Below are positions 21,901-28,954 of a stretch of 64,000 nucleotides of DNA, one piece after another. The stretch spans positions 33,416,045-33,480,044 of the forward strand of contig OY759221.1 of the NCBI GenBank assembly GCA_963662175.1, written 5' to 3'. The notes under the pieces are model-generated. The model saw only the letters and a program-made list of their open reading frames with translations. It had not been told where the DNA came from and searched no databases. Within the stretch, counting starts at the first letter, position 1. Every line of letters begins with the position of its first letter. Both the position numbers and the translations under genes were made by a program. This stretch comes from Aradus depressus (taxonomy: Eukaryota; Arthropoda; Insecta; Hemiptera; Aradidae).

Positions 21901-24160
21901 GGTGAAAATTGGCCGTTGACAAAAGAAAATGAAGAGACTGCTATTGTGGGAATGGAAAGTACTTAGAAAGATTTATAAATGGCAGATGGCGTATCCGGAA
22001 GAACAGAAAAATGTGAGACCTCTATGGGGAGTCCAACCTGGTGTCCGTGAGCAGTTCGTGAACGTTGGTTGGGCCACGTAGAGGGAATGGGCGGAGGAAG
22101 ATACCCTAAACAAGTCCTCTGCGGTAGGCCAAGCGGTGCCAGGAGAAGAAGAAGACCTAGACTCTGTTGGCTGGACGACGTCGAGGCGGACCTCCGAGTG
22201 TTGGGCATCAGAGGATGGAGGGAGAAGGTTTTAGATCGAGACGAATGGAGGAGGATTGTGACGGAAGCCCGGGTTCTTTCAGGACCGTAGCGCAGCTGGA
22301 AGACGAGTAAGCTAGCTTTCGAGGTTTCATTAGGCTTTCTGATACATTTTTTTTTATACATAATTTAAAAAGATGAAAAATAAATAAAGTAAAACTTGAG
22401 ACCTTCGGCCTCTCCAGAATATATTTATATTATTTTTATTGACGTTTCTCCATTATTCATGCATTATCAAAACTTTTGTAACAAAATAAAACCATTTATA
22501 ACCATTATGCTGTAGTCAGTATGACCTGGTGACCAAGTCAAGTGGTGGTTAATGGATAAGTTTTTAATATTGTCAACCATATAAAGCATAATGGTTATAA
22601 ATGTTTTATGTTTTTACAAAAGGTTTGATAATGGCGAAACGTCAAGAAAAATAATATAAATTTATTTATTTATTTGAGGGCGCCGGTAGCTCAGTGGTTT
22701 CGTGCTTGACTTCTGAGCTCAAGGTCGTGGGTTCGTAACCCGACCGAGGCCATTAATTTATTTTATCTGGGAGGTAAAATAAACTTAAAGCACGCCGTCC
22801 TTCGGATGGGACGTTAAGCGATGGTCCCGAGCCTGTACGATGTCAGGTACTCGTTAAAGACCGCTAACCTAGATGAATAAAAATTTAGGTTAGGCAAAAT
22901 TTAGGACTCCCACAGTAGAGTCGGGCTCATGTCCACCAGAGTGACGAAAGAGCGCTCTGGTAGTAGGCGATATGACCTCGTTAAAGCCCAGGCATGAGTC
23001 ATAAAACCTAACCTAACCTATAAATATATTTTGAGGAGACCGATGGGCAATATGTTGTTTTTTTTTAAAACCACCTTCAACAAGAGAACATTATACTCAA
23101 ATCAAGGATAGTCTTTCTCAACTTTAAAGTAAAAATCTAAAAAATAAATAAATTTGTGCAGTTTATTTAGTTATAACAGTTTTATTTTATATTTTCAAAT
23201 TGTTATGTTGTCCAGCATGTGTTGAGGAAGAATTAAGTTTTTCAAAATACTATTATAGCATGTTTACCTACTGAGCTCAAGGTCGCGAGTTCAAACCCTG
23301 CCAAGGCCTTTAGTTTATTTTTCTGGGAGGTAGCAAAACGTTGAGCAAGTCATCCTTCGGAGGGAACGTTAAATAACTGTCCCGAGCGAATGCAGATACT
23401 CATTAAGGATCTGGATGGGCAAAATGAAGACTCCCACAGTAGAGGTTTCAGGGAAAGAATAAAAGCATAATAAGTACGAATAAAAGACTAAAAGAATGCT
23501 TAGGTCCAAACTAGCTCACCCAGTTTACGTAGCATGCAATAGAATAACCCTCATTCCTAAGAACTTCCTATTATATATACGGTTTTAATGTGAGAAAATG
23601 AAGTGTTTATTGTATTTATCTGTGTCGATATAATGGAAAGCTAAAAAAATAACTTGTTTAACTTTTAATGTCTAATTCTACAAAAGCATATACATAAAGT
23701 GTACCGGTTTCGGCTTATACCATCGTCAGTACAAAGTTCAAAAGTGATAATACGCTCTCTACTGTAATATGTATACATTTCTGTGGAATTAGACAATATA
23801 AAAGTTATTATTCACTCAATCATAATAAATAGTATTAATTTAACAATGTGAGGGAAAAATGGGCGAGTTCGAGTTGGAAACCGAACTAGCGAGTTCTCCA
23901 GAGTTCTAATTTATATTATTTCACAATTGTTTTTTTTTAATTTGTGTTAGTTACAGAATTCACAATATCAATACGGATTATTTTTTTTTTAAATGTTTAT
24001 GATATGTAACTTACCATATTTAGATTGAGTGCGGTGGGTCCAAGTGTCCAAATATTGAGTAGTGATAGACTGGTTAGGTAACCGAGAGCTCACCGACACT
24101 CGGCACACACATAGCTTGAAGGTTTTCTTGTAATTGGATCGGCCTCCCTTCTCGTAAATC
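818..24160 (-). CDS. chp: chaoptin gene, 17 exons found, 3' end beyond left edge
   Basis: Chaoptin is a secreted, membrane-anchored leucine-rich-repeat protein that in Drosophila mediates homophilic adhesion of photoreceptor microvilli. Joining 17 exons by GT/AG sites gives an unbroken frame of about 1,088 codons, all in compatible phase. The N-terminus (MRLEQ then GYAIMVV) matches the start of fly chaoptin. It is followed by a hydrophobic signal segment, a cysteine cluster (PHCTCTSSHPNWGQ) and then about 40 LRR units of the LxxLxLxxN type. Family-specific stretches such as GLERSLWELHIVNCKLPNIP (exon 3), GHSLEHLKLMHS (exon 9) and SLRGNRITDLPTETFQNLP (exon 10) align in order with the fly protein. 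Fly chaoptin is about 1,300 residues, so roughly 200 C-terminal residues, with the cysteine cap and anchor signal, lie left of base 1. Introns are full of repeats. Identity is near certain; exact borders are manual. Confidence 0.95.
1019..1144 (-). CDS. chp: chp exon 16
   Basis: Acceptor gaaatag, donor gtaagt, 42 codons. It encodes MTSLLGLQSLHISPYPEVKG and FNIPQWTKDNKGLRYLHIE. It matches the fly region around LRSLKLTAYSHLEHFNIP. Confidence 0.9.
1145..2740. other. chp intron 15, no gene seen
   Basis: AT-rich sequence with a C14 run near 1387, a SINE-A fragment and no supported reading frame. Confidence 0.6.
1822..1898 (+). mobile_element. SINE-A 3' fragment
   Basis: Only the end of the body (ccaccagagcgg through gacctcgtagttaaagcccg) remains. 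Confidence 0.7.
2741..3060. repeat. diverged intron segment shared with 8985-9270
   Basis: Blocks acaatttaaacat, agaaatttatt, gatcctatct and aagaa-tca-ttttt recur in order in intron sequence beside exon 9. Confidence 0.5.
3146..3415 (-). CDS. chp: chp exon 15 (LRRs)
   Basis: Acceptor atttcag, donor gtaagt, 90 codons. It encodes LYTLKMTHNLITFLPPDL, LKFLDISFNNLQSIPHFPQL, LYMAGNDINIISNSSFNEF and VSDLDIRHLPLSDFD. Confidence 0.94.
3506..3688 (-). CDS. chp: chp exon 14 (LRRs)
   Basis: Acceptor atttcag, donor gtaagt, 61 codons. It encodes NLRILDLSSNRFNEIG, LSKLNMAHNFIHIGGKDFLG and LEHLDISNVSVSY. Confidence 0.93.
3878..4112 (+). mobile_element. SINE-A, 5'-truncated
   Basis: It has the body from gaggtaaaaaaacttgagcacg-like sequence to aaagcccgggcatgag. 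The tRNA-like head is absent. Confidence 0.82.
4742..5026 (-). CDS. chp: chp exon 13, in a duplicated splice-site region
   Basis: Using the 3'-most acceptor (ttcctacag at 5027 onward), the exon is 95 codons. It encodes EVVLSYNRLKDIPDDLLLGL, LRRVDLSHNLLYSVTDAI and LLHLDISNNRISGLP, ending in ARFE before gtatca. Upstream acceptors in the repeat (exon right ends at 5137, 5248, 5359 and 5470) would extend it in frame by 37 residues each. It looks more GC-rich than the other chp exons. Confidence 0.85.
4945..5578 (-). repeat. 111-bp tandem repeat duplicating a chp 3' splice site and part of the exon
   Basis: Six units have an exact 111-bp period; the GATCC landmark falls at 4945, 5056, 5167, 5278, 5389 and 5500. 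Each internal unit contains about 27 bases of intron end (ttggaatg through ttcttacag) plus 84 bases of exon. The period is a multiple of three and the whole array is open on the chp strand, so each unit would read as 28 LRR residues plus nine intron-derived residues (IGMFHLFLQ). Units differ at only a few positions. The outermost (5'-most) copy lacks the ttcttacag acceptor. Confidence 0.95.
5585..6050 (+). repeat. dispersed repeat family C copy
   Basis: It contains two to three internal units of 'aataattgccg...tgaatatatcgg...gaaattttat' spaced about 120 bp. It then has a fixed 3' part: gagttttagctcaaacggtt, gggagtgcgaaagcgta and cgtgctggggaagtac. No coding capacity seen. Confidence 0.7.
6385..6603 (-). 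CDS. chp: chp exon 12 (LRRs)
   Basis: Acceptor ttttcag, donor gtatgt, phase 0. It encodes ILDFSHNNITTIERNYLLP, LTHLYLSHNGLQNASRDILP and LQLLDLSHNVLTDIEFDAL. Confidence 0.94.
6688..6795 (-). CDS. chp: chp exon 11 (short)
   Basis: Acceptor tatttag, donor gtatgc, 36 codons. It encodes VGTLSSLTVNVSYNSIKILT, matching the fly VGTLSNLNVNVSHNQI region. Confidence 0.9.
6903..7243 (-). mobile_element. SINE-A, full-length copy
   Basis: The tRNA-like head has an A box (tagctcagtgg) and B box (gggttcgaaaccc), then an AT-rich linker, a body (cttcggatgggacg; gatggtcccgagcctgtacg) and a 3' tail of aaaacctaacc type. About 340 bp. It gives the reference structure for this family. Confidence 0.9.
7795..8091 (-). 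CDS. chp: chp exon 10 (LRRs)
   Basis: Acceptor atttcag, donor gtaatc, 99 codons. It encodes KLLDVNFSFNKISKILTNTF, INKIEQGAFADLIKLNSISL, RGNRITDLPTETFQNLPCLS and FNFASLDQ. It is colinear with fly chaoptin and has no indels that I could see. Confidence 0.94.
8274..8943. repeat. 670-bp foldback element in chp intron 9
   Basis: Two arms of about 280 bp run in opposite directions: gacctctcacagatttttat at 8274, its complement ending 8943. A GC-richer loop of about 100 bp lies between (8556-8650). It contains aatcgtctgtccc-type arms and no coding sequence. Confidence 0.85.
8985..9275. repeat. diverged intron segment shared with 2741-3060
   Basis: It is the second copy of that pair, adjoining the donor side of exon 9. 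It looks old. Confidence 0.5.
9279..9500 (-). CDS. chp: chp exon 9 (LRRs)
   Basis: Acceptor tttcag, donor gtgagt, phase 0. It encodes VGHSLEHLKLMHSFTSGVSA, LKTLRLNHNSLLRLPEDI and LQTLYVHDNKIDSIGRNLF. Confidence 0.94.
9591..9810 (-). CDS. chp: chp exon 8 (LRRs)
   Basis: Acceptor ttttcag, donor gtatag. It encodes LGHLRTFSVSNAQIGNISPV, LETLIAQEAGITSLPPHLF and IKDLDLTDNRIDRIDSQCF. A 4.1-kb intron separates it from exon 7. Confidence 0.93.
10190..11290 (+). pseudogene. LINE ORF 3' fragment, split by the Harbinger element
   Basis: The left part encodes FPTVLCGSESWTNLNKHAIQ and AAEMRFLNRI. After the insertion and one TTA are removed the frame resumes as VGEMRRDHVRNETIRKDQG. These are the C-terminal motifs (LYGSESWTL, AEMRFLRR, RDRIRNE) of RTE/CR1-like retroelement polyproteins. 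Only this end of the element is present. Confidence 0.75.
10357..11048 (+). mobile_element. PIF/Harbinger-type element inserted in a LINE fragment
   Basis: At 692 bp, with terminal inverted repeats of about 46 bp starting GGCCAACC (cgaagcgacgcgactgatac inside), it is flanked by TTA on both sides (10354-10356, 11049-11051). Inside is a degraded transposase start: SSGDSSSDEYVVV, RRLWRHPYIERN, then in another frame KFVAFYRMTKESFLHLIGIV and NTQMREC, typical of Harbinger transposases. The catalytic part is absent, so it depends on a partner. Confidence 0.85.
11291..13898. other. chp intron 7 remainder, no gene seen
   Basis: AT-rich with A/T homopolymers. The stretch 11570-12100 is less AT-rich and may be an old retroelement end, but no motif could be read. 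Confidence 0.5.
13899..14059 (-). CDS. chp: chp exon 7
   Basis: Acceptor tttttag, donor gtaatt. It encodes RYPALRSIHVDDSHFEDLDW and LSLLHINGKSGQRINLQRLP. It is the least LRR-like exon, as in the matching part of fly chaoptin. Confidence 0.88.
14144..14302 (-). CDS. chp: chp exon 6 (LRRs)
   Basis: Acceptor ttttgtag, donor gtttgt, phase 0 to 0. It encodes FEGCRIVDLNLSECQLQFIN and SFDGLENTLQHLDITHNKL. Confidence 0.9.
14816..15008 (-). CDS. chp: chp exon 5 (LRRs)
   Basis: Acceptor ttttcag, donor gtaagt. It encodes SLNILNLSYNHINKVDQG, LLLEYNEITHLGTYAMNNFE and KTSFKSNPIMQID, colinear with the fly segment containing LHLEYNHI. Confidence 0.9.
15458..15672. repeat. about 50-bp tandem repeat in chp intron 4
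   Basis: About four to five degenerate units of ttttcaacg, ataattgaaatataaggta and ttttcttc. Confidence 0.75.
16040..16262 (+). mobile_element. SINE-A, 3'-truncated
   Basis: It starts gagggcaccggtagctcag and ends after the caggatggccaacattta segment. Confidence 0.82.
16413..16680 (-). CDS. chp: chp exon 4 (LRRs)
   Basis: Acceptor ttatttttag, donor gtattt. It encodes NDITSINTEQLRGVATSLQN, LILSNNRLTVMPSGIF, LEVLDLHGNSISSLDP and LKELNLADNLFDNIPYKQL, which are four canonical LRRs. Confidence 0.93.
16769..16939 (-). CDS. chp: chp exon 3 (LRRs)
   Basis: It is flanked by ttttttag and gtagtt, and enters and leaves in phase 1. It encodes YKLIIAKNPFYSLHEESLLG and GLERSLWELHIVNCKLPNIP, one of the best matches to fly chaoptin (LERSLWEL is identical). 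Confidence 0.93.
17440..17502 (+). mobile_element. SINE-A 3' fragment
   Basis: It has gagcgctctgg and a diverged gcctagtagttgaag-type end. Confidence 0.55.
18297..18578 (+). mobile_element. SINE-A copy
   Basis: It starts gagggctctggtagctcag and contains the ccggatggtatgttaagcga and gagcactctcgtag blocks. Confidence 0.82.
18724..19008 (-). mobile_element. SINE-A copy
   Basis: It has gactcatgcccgggctttaa at its 3' end and gaacccgcgatctcagcagg at the head. It lies opposite to the neighbouring copy at 18297. Confidence 0.85.
19189..19453 (-). CDS. chp: chp exon 2: signal peptide and N-terminal cysteine cap
   Basis: The acceptor (ttgttgacag) precedes CGG, and the donor is gtaatt. It encodes a hydrophobic segment (IMVVSILLMLWSSFVSSG), a CQFDPHCTCTSS cysteine cluster and the first LRR, ending LPPRLLQGTG. 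The frame continues upstream to a TGA with no ATG. An alternative start at the internal ATG (19415-19417) would still give a signal peptide, but it fits the family less well. Confidence 0.9.
19460..20085. other. chp intron 1, nothing recognised
   Basis: The short frame at 19438-19620 overlaps the exon 2 acceptor in another frame and shows no homology. The rest is AT-rich. Confidence 0.5.
20090..20450 (+). repeat. dispersed repeat family C copy
   Basis: It starts with atgttttcggactgattcca and ends cggtgattcaccgacga. It shares all blocks with the 5585 copy. Confidence 0.75.
20815..21325 (+). pseudogene. Jockey-type LINE 3' fragment
   Basis: It encodes VRYLGLTFEKRMMWNPHTKD, then KIWGSLKASKLQLIQTLQCK after many stops, the thumb and C-terminus of a Jockey reverse transcriptase. 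It ends in an A/T-rich tail near 21310. Confidence 0.7.
21890..22320 (+). pseudogene. LINE ORF C-terminal fragment
   Basis: Two frames show ERKVLRKIYKWQM and WATZRG-type debris, then MGHVEGMGGGRYPKQVLCGR, RRRRRPRLCWLDDVEADLRV and GWREKVLDRDEWRRIVTEAR. This is the well-known C-terminal signature (LGHVxRM, RPRxRWLDDVxxDLR, DRxxWRRIVxEA) of RTE/CR1-like elements. Confidence 0.75.
22420..22672. repeat. foldback (MITE-like) element
   Basis: Arms of about 90 bp: tatattatttttattgacgt and accatttataaccattatgc on the left, mirrored on the right as agcataatggttataaatg and cgaaacgtcaagaaaaataa. Confidence 0.85.
22678..23022 (+). mobile_element. SINE-A, full-length copy
   Basis: It starts gggcgccggtagctcagtgg and ends cataaaacctaacctaacct. 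A box and B box are both recognisable. It abuts a foldback element on its left. Confidence 0.92.
23265..23455 (+). mobile_element. SINE-A, truncated both ends
   Basis: It has a B-box region (gagttcaaaccctgcc) and a body with small deletions. Confidence 0.75.
23590..23830. repeat. repeat with ACCGGTTTCGG core
   Basis: taaagtgtaccggtttcggc and tgtctaattctacaaaag recur in inverse orientation at 31600-31740. It looks MITE-like; the ends are not defined. Confidence 0.5.
24015..24160 (-). CDS. chp: chp exon 1: 5' UTR plus start codon only
   Basis: The exon ends exactly with the ATG at 24015-24017, followed by a consensus donor (gtaagt). Spliced to the acceptor at 19454 it reads M-R-L-E-Q-V-I-Q-A-G-Y-A, which matches the spacing of fly chaoptin (MGLE, nine residues, then GYA). 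No ATG exists upstream of the signal peptide in exon 2, so a separate start exon is required. The 5' border is not defined; 24160 is a guess for the transcription start area. Confidence 0.7.
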
Positions 24161-24414
24161 TGTTATCTGTTACCAATACCATATCCTTAACTAAGTGGTA
24201 AAGGTAAGGGTAAAAATATAACTTAGCTTACTTACTTAGCCCATTTCAATAATTAATATATAAAATTATTTAATAGCTATATGAAGTATAGGGGAAGTTA
24301 AGTAATCGGTCGAAAATTCGATGTGGAATTTTAAAAAATATTTATATATTTGTGTTCATTCATTCATTAAGTTAATAGAACAATGACGGTAGTTAGGGGT
24401 ACCTCAAATAAGGT

Positions 24415-24730
24415 AAGAGCCCATCAATAAAGAGATTGAAAGTTTATAGGGAAAGTGGAAACATAAGTATGAGGGTGTAATGTGTATGAGAGGTGTAAAG
24501 TCAATTTCAGTGTTCAAAAGAAAGAGCAACAACCGAAGTTATGAGTCGACCAAGTAATGATACTAAAGGTTTAAAGGGAGAGCGGAAACATACGTATGAG
24601 GCAGGATGTAAAGTCGTTTTCAGAGAGATCGAAAGAGTCTCAAATGAGCAACAACCGAGTCGACCAAGTAATGATACTAAAGGTTTAGAGGGAGAGCGGA
24701 AACAAACGTATGAGACAAAACAGTACTATT
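24415..24730. repeat. 114-bp tandem repeat upstream of chp exon 1
   Basis: Two good units (gtcgaccaagtaatgatact at 24545 and 24659) and one degenerate unit. It starts a few hundred bases upstream of the chp start exon. Confidence 0.8.
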
Positions 24731-24849
24731 AGTCTAATTTGACTGCTGACATCTAGCCGTGAGATCCAGAACTATTTAGAACAAACAGCGTTACGTTACG
24801 GTTTTTCCTCGTTGACCCCAACTCCCAGGCTTCAAAAAAAAAAAGTTGT

Positions 24850-25445
24850 TTTCCGACCTTTAGATTCCGAATAAGAAAAAAACAGTTTCTGTATGTCTGT
24901 GAACACTATAATTACCGATAGAATGAATTTATCTACACATTTTATAAGTGAATCAAGAACGCTCTAACGGTACGTGTTGTTTTTCAGCCAAATCGACAAA
25001 AGAGAAGGGGGATTAGTAGGAGGCTTATCATAAAAGCTCTAATAACTGCCGATAGAATGAATGTATCTACACGAAATTTTATATGTGTAGCCAAAACCCC
25101 ACGGAAACAACACTTATTAATTTTCAGGGGAATCAGCGAATGACGGGAGGGATGAGAGGAGGGCTCAACTCAAAAACCCAAATAAATGTCGATTTAATGA
25201 ATGAATCGGCATGGAATATATCGCCTGAAGGGAAGCGGGGGGGGGGGGGGGGTCAATTCAAGACCCTATAAACTACAGATGTAATGAATATATCGACACA
25301 AATATTAGTATGAGAATTTAGGAGCCCCTATGTAAGTCAACTACTGAATATTAGCGCGAACGGTCGACTGGTTTTGGAGGAGGAGCGAAGAGTAAATTGA
25401 TTAATTCGTTCTGGGGAAGTACATAGTCGGTGATTCAACTGAGCG
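24850..25445 (+). repeat. dispersed repeat family C, longest copy
   Basis: It starts gttttccgacctttagattc, has three internal units, a G13 run at 25239, and ends gtcggtgattcaac. It best defines the family at about 600 bp. Confidence 0.75.
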
Positions 25446-25487
25446 AGCACAATTCTATAATAATAATTAATTAATTATTATTATTTA

Positions 25488-25672
25488 TTTTTTGCCTTAT
25501 GTACGGTGCATATTAGCCATGTCACTGTGTTATCTAGTTATTTAAGACATCCATGGCCCGAGAGGGAGTTCTATCTAAGAAATAAAACTCACTCCCGGAC
25601 GGGATTCGAACCCGCAAACCACGGGAGACCATGCGACCAAAGCCCTACGCTCTAGCCAATAAATTAGTTAAC
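25488..25672 (-). mobile_element. SINE-B copy
   Basis: It has the head at the right (gggattcgaacccgcaaacc) and ends in a T-rich run on the left. It lies just outside the Jockey 3' end. Confidence 0.85.
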
Positions 25673-26107
25673 ACTTTGACTACAGTGACAAAATATTAAT
25701 AATTTATTTATTTATTTACATATTCACAACGACAACATTTGTCACTAGTGATCGTGATGATGTGCTGTGGCAAGTGTGTCGCTGTACTGCTGAGGTACGT
25801 GACCGAAGAGGAGTCCAGGCTAGTCCTGGAGCAGGTCCCTCTGCCATGCCCGCTTTAGACGTCTTGGCGGATTTGTGGGGAGAGTGTTCGTGGATAATTG
25901 GAGAATAAGTGGATTGGCGTGATGATGGAGTTTGTCGTGAAAATTTTGATATCGTGTCTTGATAACAGAAGGTATAAATGGGATGTTGAGGTCATTATGT
26001 AATGTGAGGTTGGAAACGTAAAATGGGGCATTGGCAATGTGGCGTAGTATGATGGATTGTAATGACTGAAGGCGTTGTATGTTTGATTTTTTGGCTGATC
26101 CCCATAT

Positions 26108-27916
26108 CTAAGTATATATATCTATACCGTAAGTCCAGATGGGTTTTAGTATAGTGTTGTAAATGTGAAGTTTGCTTTCAAGCGATAATGTCGATCGTCG
26201 TCCGATGATTGATTTCAGTCGTCCAAATCGTCTTTTGAGGTCTGTGCGTTTCAGTCTGATATGAGTTGTCCAAGTTAAACGTCTGTCTAAATGAAGTCCT
26301 AGATATCGGACAGTGTCTGATGCAGGAATGGGCTGGTTGTTAATATATACTGGTGGACAAGTGTTGTGTCTGAGGGTAAATGTGGTTTGCAGAGATTTGT
26401 CTCTATTAATTTTTAGTCTCCATTTGTTGGCCCAATTTGTTAGCTGGTGTAAATGTTCCTGTAAGTGTGAGCTTGCTTGTGTTGGGTCTGAGTGTGTTGA
26501 GAGAATGGCTGTGTCGTCTGCGTATATAGCGAATAGTGTGTTGTCGTGTTGTGGAATGTGTGCTGTGTAGATTGAGAAGAGTAGGGGACTGAGGGAACTT
26601 CCTTGGGGGACTCCAGCTTTGACCTCCAAAAAATGTGATGAGGAAGATCCCTCAGATACCCTAAAGTTTCTGTTTTCTAGGAATGACTTAAGTATTAAAT
26701 AATATGTGTGAGGAAGGTGAGATTTAAGTGTGTAGAGCAGGCCTGGGTGCCAGACACGATCAAACGCTTTTTCAATGTCCAGAAATACGCCTGTGCAAAA
26801 CTTTTTTCTTTCAAAGCTGGTGGCGATGTAATCGACCAAACGATGGCACTGGTGTATTGTCGAATGTCTTTGTCGAAAGCCAAATTGATGGTCTGGGAGA
26901 AGGTTGTCTTGTGCAGTAATGTAGGTTAGTCTGTCCAGTAGAAGTCTCTCTAGTGGTTTGGATATCACAGGAAGCAGGCTTATAGGACGGTATGACGAGG
27001 CCTGGTCTGGGGTTTTCCCTGGCTGAAGAATCATCCTGACTACTGATATCTTCCAGACAAGGGGATAGTAACATAGTCGTAGTACTGTGTTGTATAAATT
27101 CGTCAAGTAAATTAGTCCTTTTCTCGGTAGCTGTCGTAGTATCTCAGCGGTTATCAGATCATGACCTGGAGATTTCCGTAAGGGGAGTTTTTTAATTGTC
27201 AGTTCAACTTCATTAGGACTGAATGCCTTTGGGGGGAGAGTTAGTTGGAGGGGGGTAGTAAGTGCTGTCAGTACTTGGTCTGTATGTTGGTGGTCTCCTA
27301 TGTCCTCGTGGGGAGTGAATACTTTGGAAAGATAATCAGCGTAGAGGTCTGCCTTCTCCTGGTCTGACCTAGTCCAGGCCCCATCATTCCGCCGAAGGGG
27401 GTGTGACACCCGTGCATTGCCAAGAAGCCGTTTCGTCGCTGTCCAAAGTGAGTTATCTCGAGCCGCCAGAGTCGAGATATATGTCTCATGTCTGTCTTGT
27501 TTCAGTTTGGAAAGTTCTGTAGAGAGGGTTCGCCGGAGTTGATTGTATGTCTGTCTGTCGGAAGGGTACCTCGATCTTTGCCATCGAGACCTGGCCGCTC
27601 TTTTCTCTCTTATTATCTGCAGGATGTGTGGTGGGAGGGATATGTTGTTGTGTGAGCGTCTTGGTCTGGGTGGTCGGCACGATTTTGTCACAGCTTCTTG
27701 AATCCACAATGTGAAGTTACCTGCTGCGTCGTCAAGTTCGTCTTGTGTCCGTATGGTATTGTTTAAGTTTATTTTGTCGTCCAGTTCTTCTCTGAAACAG
27801 TCCCAGTTTATTGGTCCTGTTATTAATGATGGCCTCTGAGGCCGGGCCAGGGGTTTGGAGGCTAGTTCAAGTAAAACTGGGGAGTGGTCTGATGATAAGT
27901 CGTCTAAGGCAGTCAC
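26108..27916 (-). pseudogene. Jockey ORF2 reverse transcriptase part
   Basis: The frame has 602 codons: SSDHSPVLLEL (end of the endonuclease domain), KLPLRKSPGHDLITAEIL, SYRPISLLPVISKPLERLL, FGFRQRHSTIHQ, VFLDIEKAFDRVWH, AGVPQGSSLSPLLFSIY and the catalytic box FAIYADDTAILS, then the thumb VRYLGLHLDRRLTW. The frame ends at a stop after GIDIYT. Related sequence (NQTYNAFSHYNPSYYATLP) continues to about 25850, so the end is disrupted. Confidence 0.92.
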
Positions 27917-27932
27917 GTAAGTATGAGATGCG

Positions 27933-28532
27933 TTATGTAATAAAATAGTCGAGTAAGTCAGGGGATTTAGCGATGGATGTGGGCCAATAAGTGGGTTGTC
28001 TTGGGGCTATGATGTCGTAACTGGAAGAATTTAGTAGTCCAAGTAGTCGCCGTCCTCTAGTGTTGGTCGTGCGACACCCAAAATGCACATGTTTGGCGTT
28101 CAGATCGCCACCAGCTATGAATTGTGGACCCAGGCCTTGGAGGAATGTGGTCATGTCGTGTTGTGTCAGTGCCTTGTTGAGTGGGCTGTAAGCTGAACAG
28201 ATGGTTAATGGGTTGGAGTTGCAATTAATAGAGACGGCTGTGTATTGAAGTGACATGGTAGGTGTTTGTGGTATGACGGTGTGCTGGATGCTGTTATGTA
28301 TGAGGATGAGGCTGCCGCCATGTGCTGTTCCGTCAGGATGGTCTGTTCTGTATGTGACGTAGTCCGTGATGTGAAAGTGTAGTTTGGAAGTTAAGTGTGT
28401 CTCAGTAATTAGTGCTATGTCAGTTCGTTTGTCATTTAGAAGTATTTCCAGTTCGTTTTTATGGGAGATCAGCCCATTGGCATTCCATAGTAGGAGTGTT
28501 AGCTTGTTGTTTGTGTGTGTTGTGTGAATCAT
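27933..28532 (-). pseudogene. Jockey ORF2 endonuclease part
   Basis: This is an exonuclease/endonuclease/phosphatase-fold domain. LLLWNANGLISHKNELEILL is at the N-terminus, then ALITETHL with the catalytic glutamate and FIAGGDLNAKH with the catalytic aspartate and asparagine. The frame stops after DLLDYFIT; one extra base near 27925 separates it from the continuation carrying SSDHSPV. It supplies target nicking for retrotransposition. It is inactive as it stands. Confidence 0.9.
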
Positions 28533-28661
28533 TTTGATAGTTTTGGAATGAGCTCTGAAACAAGTGTTGTGAGGAGGGTGATGAGGGGTGTGATGACAGA
28601 TATTAATAATTAAACTTCAATTTGATTTTACATTCTAACGAAAATAAATAAAATAATTTCT

Positions 28662-28950
28662 AAAGGGCGCCAGCAGCTCTGAGATACCGTGCTAGTCTAC
28701 TGAGCTCAAAATCACAAGTTCCAAGGCCCTTAGCTTTTTTATCTGGGAGGTGAAAAAAACCTTGAGCTCGCAGTCCATCGGATGGGGAGTTAAGCGATAG
28801 TCCAGAGCCTGCATGATGTCAGGTACTCCTAAAAAGATCCCTACCCTAGGTAAATTAAAATTTAGGGTAGGCAACATTTAGGACTCCCATATTAGATACG
28901 GGTTCATGTCCACCGATGACCTAGTTAAATAGTATGAGTCACAATAACTA
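28662..28950 (+). mobile_element. SINE-A, diverged copy
   Basis: It starts agggcgccagcagctctgag, with a degenerate B box (cacaagttcc), and a body up to tagtatgagtcac. It lies about 50 bp outside the 5' end of the Jockey-type element. Confidence 0.8.
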
Positions 28951-28954
28951 ACTA

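Larger units (their letters stand above)
25705..28599 (-). mobile_element. Jockey-type LINE, 5'-truncated, with 12-bp target duplication
   Basis: The element lacks ORF1 and begins just before ORF2. It ends on the plus strand in a TTTATTTATTTATTT run, which is the A-rich tail on its own strand. The 12-base direct repeat atattaataatt flanks it at 25693-25704 and 28600-28611. It carries the endonuclease and reverse transcriptase described in the two following entries. Both ends and the duplication are directly visible. Confidence 0.9.

Noticed and set aside
22690..22760. tRNA-like sequence with A and B boxes
   Set aside because: It is the head of SINE-A, continuous with the SINE body, repeated many times and unable to fold as a full tRNA.
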